A program made the position numbers and the translations under genes. DNA of 64,000 bases from CAYWMD01 sp964458575 (GTDB lineage Bacteria > Verrucomicrobiota > Verrucomicrobiia > Limisphaerales > JADLHS01). Shown one piece after another: positions 58,472-64,000 of the stretch. Each line of letters begins with the position of its first letter. Within the stretch, counting starts at the first letter, position 1. The notes under the pieces are model-generated. The model was not told the origin of the DNA and searched no databases. It worked only from the letters and a program-made list of their open reading frames with translations. Where the stretch lies: the NCBI GenBank assembly GCA_964458575.1, contig CAYWMD010000003.1, positions 1-64,000 of the forward strand, read 5' to 3'.

Positions 58472-61012
58472 CTACGGCACGAGCCGGAGGCGATAGTTCC
58501 GAACCGGGGTGGTCGCACCGCCCAGATCGAGGAAATTGGTCACCACTTCGCCGGAGCCGGGGATGTTGAGCATCAGGCCGCAGTCGGTGAAGTTCGTGCA
58601 GTAAGCCGAATTGGTTTGCAGCGCGTAGGTCTTCCCGCGCACCGCAGTCCAGTTGACCCGGACGTTGCCGTTCGTCACCAGCAATGACGAAATGCGCAGG
58701 CACGAAGCGGTGTTGGTCGGGTTGGTGCCGGCCAGGTATTCATCCCGGTTGCTCATGCCGTCGCCGTCCTTGTCCGTGTCCCCGTCAAAGAGGTCCAGGG
58801 GATTGAGGCCGTAAGCCTGCTCCCAGCCGTTCGGAATGTGGTCGGCATCAACGTCATAATCGGGATGCAAGTCGAGGGTTCGATAGATCAACGTGCCGCC
58901 GGTGTGGAAGAATTGGGCGCATTCATTGGTGGCGATGATTTTGTCCGCGCGCACCGTACCGCCAAAGATCACCAGCCCGCCGTTATACACTTCCAGTACC
59001 GCATCCTGGGTGGCGTTGGTCACCATGACCAGACCGTTGTCCACGCGGACAAGGTTGTCGCAAAAAAGCGAATCGTATCCCACATCCAGACGGTTCGCGA
59101 AGACCGACCCGCCGTCCACGTACAGGTAATTGCGTGAGCCTTCATTCCCGACAACGAGGTTGTCATTGCGCCAGACGCCACTGGACTCGACGCACACGGT
59201 GTTATCGTGGCTCGACTCCTCGTCGCCCAAGAAACCCCATTGATTCACCACCAGGCCGCCCTCGCGGATCACCAGGGTATTGCTTGAACCTTTATAACCG
59301 ACAAAAAGAACCGTGCCATTGGTCCACACCGAATCCGCGCCGGCAATGATGGCCTGGTTGCCGGTGCTATTGGTGCCATATCCGATGAATCCCCAATCAC
59401 CGGCGACCCATCCGCCATTCGTGACGGTCAGCGTGTTGAATGTGCCAAGGCAACCGACCAGGAGTTGAGATTGATTGGTCCACCCTGAACCGCTGCCGGC
59501 AACGGTGACCTTGTTGCTGCGACTTTCGGGATTTCGCCCGAGGTAGCTGGTATCGGCCGCCAACCGGCCCCCGTTGCTAATGACAAGGTTGTTACCGATA
59601 CCTTCCAGACCGATAAAGAGGTTCGACTGATTATTCCAGAGGGAACCGCTTCCAGTTACGACTGCGGTGTTGCTGTCGCTGCCATACTCGTTTCCCACGA
59701 CACCGTTGCGATTGGTAATGGTGGCGCCATCGTTGATGACAAGGCTATTGCCCATCGAACCGTAGCCGACAATCATGTCCCAACGGGAACCCCATCGTGA
59801 GCCAGGGCCGGTCACGGTAGCGCGATTGTTTTTACTGGTCGGATCGAAGCCCAAGATGCCGTCTTCCCGGTCAAACATGCGTGCTCCGTTGCTGATGACG
59901 AGAGTGCCGCCGCGGCCGGACATGCCCACCATCATGTTGTAATCATGGTACCAATAGGTGTTGGTGCCGGTGAGAAGCACAGAGTTGTTGCTGCTGCCGG
60001 CTTCGTAGTTGATATAACAAAACTTATCCCGGATGTAGCTGCCGTTGGCGGCAGTGAACGTGTTGTTCGAGCCTTGTTTTCCCGAGTAAATGTAACAAGT
60101 CACGTAAAAGACAGAGCCCGGGTCCGTTACCAGAATGGAGTTGCCCCCATTCCTAAGACCCGCACAGGCATAATAGGCATCCACCCGCCCGCCATTGGTG
60201 ACCACCAACCGGTTGCCGCGAGCATTATATCCAATGGTCAACTCCGTGGCGTCAGCGGAAACGTCCCACAACGAACCGCTATCGGTGACCCAAACCAGAT
60301 TATTGCTGCTGGAAGCCATGACCCCCACATCGGCGTAGTTACAGTTGACGCGCCCACCTTTGCTGATGGTGAGCTTGTTCGCGCCGCCGGAATATCCGAG
60401 ATCAAAGAACGTTCCAATGTTTTGAAATATTGAGCCGGCACCGGTGACCAGGAGTTCATTGCCGGAAGACGAATAGTTCATGCCAATACTCGCGGTAGTC
60501 TCTACCTCCGCACGACCACCATTACTCACCACCAAGCTGTTGGTGGCGCCTCCCCTGCCGAAATTGAGATAGTGACTTTTCCACACCGAGCCCGGGCCGG
60601 TGACCTGGACCCGATTTCCAGAACTGCTCCCGCTATAACCCACAGCCGCACTTGTCACATCCACGACCTGTCCGCTATTGCTGATAACGAGGGAATTGTT
60701 CGAGCCCTGAAAACCTACATATAAATCGATCGCATTGCTCCAAAGCGAACCTGAACCCGATACCAACACTGAATTGCTGCTGCTGGCCAAGGTGCCAGCC
60801 ACATAGCCGGTGGTGTCGGAAAGGACACCGCCATCCTGAATCACCAGCCCGTTTCCAAAAGTGTTTGATCCCACATAATAACCACCCGGCCAGTTGCTAC
60901 TCACCCCGCTGATGGTATTGGTCTGATAATTGGCGGAGAATTGCGCATTGACCTGGTGAATCGTCAGCGAACCTCCGACCAGCAACCCCGCGATCAAGCC
61001 ATGGATTCGCAT
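58472..61012 (-). CDS. Secreted T5SS/PEP-CTERM-associated repeat protein
   Basis: 846 residues from the ATG at 61012 (earlier starts possible). A signal peptide (GLIAGLLVGGSLTIHQVNA) is followed by about twelve repeats of 45-55 residues, each with a pattern like GSGSLWNNQSNLFIGLEG then NNLVISNGGRL, matching the T5SS/PEP-CTERM-associated repeat family, which forms a beta-helix. A calcium-binding segment follows (DGDTDKDGDGMSNRDEYLAG), then a C-terminal domain ending NYRLRLVP. Extracellular or surface protein. Repeats near residue 300 diverge. No operon partner. Confidence 0.88.
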   Translation of the reverse strand: MRIHGLIAGLLVGGSLTIHQVNAQFSANYQTNTISGVSSNWPGGYYVGSNTFGNGLVIQDGGVLSDTTGYVAGTLASSSNSVLVSGSGSLWSNAIDLYVGFQGSNNSLVISNSGQVVDVTSAAVGYSGSSSGNRVQVTGPGSVWKSHYLNFGRGGATNSLVVSNGGRAEVETTASIGMNYSSSGNELLVTGAGSIFQNIGTFFDLGYSGGANKLTISKGGRVNCNYADVGVMASSSNNLVWVTDSGSLWDVSADATELTIGYNARGNRLVVTNGGRVDAYYACAGLRNGGNSILVTDPGSVFYVTCYIYSGKQGSNNTFTAANGSYIRDKFCYINYEAGSSNNSVLLTGTNTYWYHDYNMMVGMSGRGGTLVISNGARMFDREDGILGFDPTSKNNRATVTGPGSRWGSRWDMIVGYGSMGNSLVINDGATITNRNGVVGNEYGSDSNTAVVTGSGSLWNNQSNLFIGLEGIGNNLVISNGGRLAADTSYLGRNPESRSNKVTVAGSGSGWTNQSQLLVGCLGTFNTLTVTNGGWVAGDWGFIGYGTNSTGNQAIIAGADSVWTNGTVLFVGYKGSSNTLVIREGGLVVNQWGFLGDEESSHDNTVCVESSGVWRNDNLVVGNEGSRNYLYVDGGSVFANRLDVGYDSLFCDNLVRVDNGLVMVTNATQDAVLEVYNGGLVIFGGTVRADKIIATNECAQFFHTGGTLIYRTLDLHPDYDVDADHIPNGWEQAYGLNPLDLFDGDTDKDGDGMSNRDEYLAGTNPTNTASCLRISSLLVTNGNVRVNWTAVRGKTYALQTNSAYCTNFTDCGLMLNIPGSGEVVTNFLDLGGATTPVRNYRLRLVP

Positions 61013-61115
61013 CTGGCTCATTTGCGGAGGCTGGTGGAGGCGGACTCTTTGCATTCTCACTATGCTTGTTCTGCGGGCGACTATGCTTCGTCGCGTCGCC
61101 TTGATTCAAGCAAAA

Positions 61116-62351
61116 TCATCTCGTTTTCTGCCAGATTCCAAGCAATCCACCCAAGCCGCACAACAACAATGCCCCCACCGCCAAAGCACCACTGTGGGGA
61201 TATTGCGGCAGGAAATGCAGCGCCGCCGCGCCCACCGCCGGGCCGGCGAAGTTGCCAAAACCGATTGTCGCCTCGTGGATGCCACCGTGTTCGCCCTTCG
61301 TCTCGCCCACGTCCATCGAGTAGAACAGCGACGAGTAGTAGATCAGTCCTAGCGCGATACCGAAGATGATTTGAACCCCGACCAGCACGGGGAGGCTTGG
61401 CACGAGCAAAATGACCGCGAACGAAGCCACCATCGCAAGATATGACGCGATCAACCAGCGAAAGCGGTAATGCCAGCCCGGCCAATACCACAGGGCAAAG
61501 AACGCGCCGAGCCGCGCGAAGCACCAGAGCGAACAACAAACCCCCGCGAGCGCGGTGGACAATCCCAGCCGCGTCGCCACACCCGGCATCACGGCGATGA
61601 GCGTGTTGATGGCGATGTAGGCGAAGGGATTCGTCAACCACGCCATGCGGAGAAACGCGCGGGCGCGGGCGATGGGACGGGGGTTCAATTCCACATGGCC
61701 CTTCGCCCCGTCTCTCTCCCCGTCCGATGGGGATAGGGTGGCCGAAGGTCGAGTGAGGGGAAGTGTGCTGGCTGGATCACATATTGGAACTCTCTTCGCT
61801 TCACGCTCCAGCCAGATAGTTAACACCAGTTGAACAACTTGGATTGCGATGGGCACGACGAACATGCTTTTCAGGCCCAGATATTCGAGCATCGCGCCGC
61901 CGATGAAGTAAGCCAGCGCGCCGAAGCCGGCCCAAACGACGTTGTAAATCCCGATGATTCGCTGCAAACGAACCGGGGTCTCCCCTTCCGCCGCCAGCGC
62001 CTCCAGGCACGGCCACGTGAAACACATCCCGATGGTGGCCACGACCATTACCGCGATGTGTCCGGTGGCCGAATGAAGCTGCGTGCCGACCACCAGCGCG
62101 GCGATCATCGTGGCAAAGCCAATCTTCAGCGACGTGAAATAACCCGCCCGCTGGGCGAACCGTCCGCTCCACAAGACGGCGACGGCGTAAACCAGTCCGT
62201 TGAGCGCGGCGAGAATCAGGTTGGCCTTGTCGCCATAGCCAAACGCCTTCTGCATGAAAAAGTAGAAGTAGTAAAAGTAGAAGGTCGTCGCGACGGCATT
62301 CAAGCCCTCGAGCACAAAACCACCGCTCTTGATTTTGGCGTTCAATCGCAC
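61116..62351 (-). CDS. MFS transporter, with in-frame repeat remnant
   Basis: 411 residues with about 12 hydrophobic segments in two groups. The N-terminal half has FYYFYFFMQKAFGYGDKANL, the C-terminal half GVQIIFGIALGLIYYSSLFY. The cytoplasmic loop between helices 6 and 7 (residues about 200-225) is encoded by a GC-rich repeat remnant (61691-61760, with CTCTCCCC and GTGAGGGG ends), related to the one in the ABC ATPase gene and also in frame. Substrate unknown; no motif for a specific family was recognised. Confidence 0.85.
   Translation of the reverse strand: MRLNAKIKSGGFVLEGLNAVATTFYFYYFYFFMQKAFGYGDKANLILAALNGLVYAVAVLWSGRFAQRAGYFTSLKIGFATMIAALVVGTQLHSATGHIAVMVVATIGMCFTWPCLEALAAEGETPVRLQRIIGIYNVVWAGFGALAYFIGGAMLEYLGLKSMFVVPIAIQVVQLVLTIWLEREAKRVPICDPASTLPLTRPSATLSPSDGERDGAKGHVELNPRPIARARAFLRMAWLTNPFAYIAINTLIAVMPGVATRLGLSTALAGVCCSLWCFARLGAFFALWYWPGWHYRFRWLIASYLAMVASFAVILLVPSLPVLVGVQIIFGIALGLIYYSSLFYSMDVGETKGEHGGIHEATIGFGNFAGPAVGAAALHFLPQYPHSGALAVGALLLCGLGGLLGIWQKTR
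61691..61760. repeat. Degenerate palindromic repeat inside the MFS gene
   Basis: Contains CCCCGTCCGATGGGG, GGTGGCCGAAGG and GAGTGAGGGG, elements of the dispersed CCCTCACCCC...GGGGTGAGGG repeat family, and shorter pairing segments (CCTTCG/CGAAGG). It encodes the central cytoplasmic loop and keeps the frame. Confidence 0.6.
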
Positions 62352-62512
62352 GCCCGCGAATTACGCGGATTGCGCGACCGATTTGCAAGCTCCGCCACGC
62401 GGGACAGATTATTCGTCGTCTTGCTTTTTGGCTTCGGCGATGCAAATTACGGCGCGCGCGAACCGGGGAAAACCGGAACGACGCGACGACCAAACCAAAA
62501 CGAAACAAGCTT

Positions 62513-62962
62513 ATGCCTTTGAATGGACCTGATTTGACGAAGCAGCCGCCGCGCAGCCCGCGCGTGCGCCTGGGCGGCTATGTGATCCTGCCGCGCATGT
62601 TGGACAAGGGCCGCGCCGTGCTGGCCGGCAAGAACGGTGAATACAAATACGCCTGTCCACTGGATCAGCGATGGCTGGAGTTCGCCGGGATTGACGCCGA
62701 AGCGCTCAAACAACAGCTCGCCGCCGGCAGGAGCGACAGCGAAATTCTTGCCTGGGTCAGCACGAACGCGAAACCCCAGCGCACGCCCCCCGAAATCGCC
62801 GCCTGGAGCGCGTGGCAGGAGCAACGTGCGCCGGACAACCCGGATTCGCGCGCGTATTTCAACGGCCTGCACGCCCAGGTTGCGCCGCACCGGACCGACA
62901 TCGTCACGTGGTTTGATTTGCTGGACGTGGACGATTACGTGAGCTACGGCGGCAAGGCGTAA
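62513..62962 (+). CDS. DUF5069 domain protein
   Basis: 149 residues. Opens PLNGPDLTKQPPRSPRVRLG and contains GGYVILPRMLDKGRAVLAG and the C-terminal DIVTWFDLLDVDDY, as in DUF5069 proteins. Cytoplasmic, no catalytic motif known. Divergent from the MFS gene. Confidence 0.85.
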   Translation: MPLNGPDLTKQPPRSPRVRLGGYVILPRMLDKGRAVLAGKNGEYKYACPLDQRWLEFAGIDAEALKQQLAAGRSDSEILAWVSTNAKPQRTPPEIAAWSAWQEQRAPDNPDSRAYFNGLHAQVAPHRTDIVTWFDLLDVDDYVSYGGKA

Positions 62963-63007
62963 TCAGCGCGTGACTTTTGCTGCGAGAATTGAGAGATTCC
63001 CGCCCCT

Positions 63008-63652
63008 ATGAAAACACCGTTGTTGATTTGCGCAATTGGACTGGCGTTCGGCCTTGTCGCCGTCGCTGGGGAAACGAACAAACAAGCCCAGGCCGAACCG
63101 AAGGCCGGGGAACAGAAGACGGAAGCCAAACCGACCGACAAGTCCGCGGATGTGAAAGAGGTGGCGGTCATCAAGACCTCGGACGGCGTGATGGTGCTGG
63201 AGTTTTGGCCCGAGGTGGCGCCCGGCCACGTGGAGAATTTCAAGAAGCTCGCCAAGAAGGGTTTTTACGACGGCACTTGCTTCCACCGTGTCATCAAAGG
63301 CTTCATGATTCAGGGCGGCGATCCGAATACGAAAGACGAAAGCAAAAAGGAATCATGGGGACAAGGCGGTCCCGGTTACACCATCAAGGCCGAGTTTAAC
63401 GACAAGCCGCACGTCCGCGGCGTGTTGTCCATGGCGCGCACGCCCGACCCTAATTCCGCTGGATCGCAATTTTTCATCTGCCACGGCGATCCGCGCTTTC
63501 TGGACAAACAATACACCGCGTTTGGGAAGTTGATCAAAGGCGACGACGTGCTGGAAAAGATCGCGACCACAGCGACGGAAGGGCCGGATCGCCCGGTCAA
63601 GCGCGTGAACATTGACAGCATCAAAACTGTTCCCGCCGATTCCATCAAGTAA
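63008..63652 (+). CDS. Exported cyclophilin-type peptidyl-prolyl isomerase
   Basis: 214 residues. A signal peptide (LLICAIGLAFGLVAVAG) and a Lys/Glu-rich linker (about 20-50) precede a cyclophilin domain with FYDGTCFHRVIKGFMIQGGD and SMARTPDPNSAGSQFFICH, including the catalytic Arg and the Gln/Phe of the active site. It accelerates proline isomerisation in the periplasm. A near-identical cytoplasmic paralogue follows after 16 bp, so a duplication gave a pair for two compartments. Confidence 0.94.
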   Translation: MKTPLLICAIGLAFGLVAVAGETNKQAQAEPKAGEQKTEAKPTDKSADVKEVAVIKTSDGVMVLEFWPEVAPGHVENFKKLAKKGFYDGTCFHRVIKGFMIQGGDPNTKDESKKESWGQGGPGYTIKAEFNDKPHVRGVLSMARTPDPNSAGSQFFICHGDPRFLDKQYTAFGKLIKGDDVLEKIATTATEGPDRPVKRVNIDSIKTVPADSIK

Positions 63653-63668
63653 GCCTCCCCCGATTTTT

Positions 63669-64000
63669 ATGAGCGAACACGCAGTCATCAAAACCTCCGA
63701 GGGCGAAATGGTCCTCGAATTCTGGCCTGACGTCGCGCCCGGCCATGTCGAAAACTTCAAGAAGCTCGCCAGCAAGGGCTTTTACGACGGCACTTGTTTT
63801 CATCGTGTCATCAAGGGCTTCATGATCCAAGGCGGCGACCCGCTGACCAAGGACACCGCCAACCAGAGCCGCTGGGGCACCGGCGGTCCGGGACACACCA
63901 TCAAGGCCGAGTTCAACGACAAACCCCACACGCGCGGCGTCCTTTCGATGGCGCGCTCGAACGATCCGAATTCCGCCGGTTCGCAGTTTTTCATCTGCCA
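63669..64000 (+). CDS. Cytoplasmic cyclophilin-type peptidyl-prolyl isomerase, partial
   Basis: Starts at an ATG at 63669 and is open to the right edge (110 codons seen). It begins MSEHAVIKTSEGEMVLEFWP with no signal peptide. The FHRVIKGFMIQGG and SMARSNDPNSAGSQFFIC segments are almost the same as in the gene before. The C-terminus lies beyond the window. Cytoplasmic counterpart of the exported copy. Confidence 0.93.
   Translation, partial: MSEHAVIKTSEGEMVLEFWPDVAPGHVENFKKLASKGFYDGTCFHRVIKGFMIQGGDPLTKDTANQSRWGTGGPGHTIKAEFNDKPHTRGVLSMARSNDPNSAGSQFFIC

Noticed and set aside
58600..60800. Possible CRISPR or tandem DNA repeat
   Set aside because: The repeats are in the protein only, diverged at DNA level, 135-165 bp long and without spacers; they are T5SS-type protein repeats.

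Overview
The window looks like chromosome from a Verrucomicrobiota bacterium, most likely a Limisphaerales/Pedosphaera-type lineage. This is inferred from gene content, not from rRNA. The signs are GC-rich DNA, a chain of Tat-exported Gfo/Idh/MocA proteins, tandem DUF1080 domains, a sulfatase, a T5SS/PEP-CTERM-associated repeat protein, a large GreA-type protein as in the PVC group, GxxExxY genes, many palindromic intergenic repeats, and a recurrent C-terminal domain ending in FYRL-like residues on secreted proteins.

Layout. 0-3.8 kb: NAD/ADP-ribose module. A minus-strand operon (NADAR protein, NrtR-type Nudix regulator, SPFH protein, NAD-kinase-like protein running off the left edge) is divergent from an NAD kinase gene. 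3.9-5.5 kb: a methyltransferase. 5.7-11.2 kb: plus-strand cluster of two unrecognised proteins, an ATP-dependent-ligase-like protein, a SWIM-ligase-WGR fusion, a tyrosine-phosphatase-like protein and a DUF6348-like lipoprotein. 11.2-20.1 kb: minus-strand operon of SWIM protein, HEAT-like protein, MoxR AAA+ ATPase, DUF5682 protein, VWA protein and a small protein. This set recalls E. coli yehL-M-P-Q. 20.2-23.7 kb: nadE and pncB. 24-27.5 kb: histidine-phosphatase-like secreted protein, TPR protein, tRNA-Gly. 27.6-30.3 kb: rpsU, a TIM-barrel isomerase, a CCA-adding/poly(A) polymerase-type enzyme. 30.4-40.6 kb: PstS-like protein, DUF1080 protein, two Tat-exported dehydrogenases and a RhaS/LsrB-type sugar ABC transporter interrupted by a GxxExxY cassette. 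41-44.6 kb: sulfatase, then a Spy-like protein and an ECF sigma/TM/metal-sensor trio. 44.6-52.7 kb: Tat-exported unknown, histidine kinase, NtrC regulator, FN3 protein, hybrid kinase. 52.8-64 kb: tRNA-Arg, coiled-coil lipoprotein, Spy-like protein, GreA-like protein, RsmB, FabI, large repeat protein, MFS transporter, DUF5069 protein and two cyclophilins.

Main observations. (1) Three GTGT-N7-ACAC sites, two between the NADAR and NAD kinase genes and one 20.9 kb away in front of pncB-nadE. The last two share 16 of 17 bases. Together with the encoded NrtR they define a local NAD regulon. (2) Between the two NAD loci lies a roughly 14 kb MoxR/VWA/DUF5682/SWIM/HEAT set facing a SWIM-ligase-WGR fusion, a candidate uncharacterised nucleic-acid-directed system. 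(3) Palindromic repeats lie in frame inside three coding regions (CCA enzyme, ABC ATPase, MFS transporter). (4) A GxxExxY gene with a nonsense codon is framed by perfect 25-bp inverted repeats inside the sugar-transporter operon.
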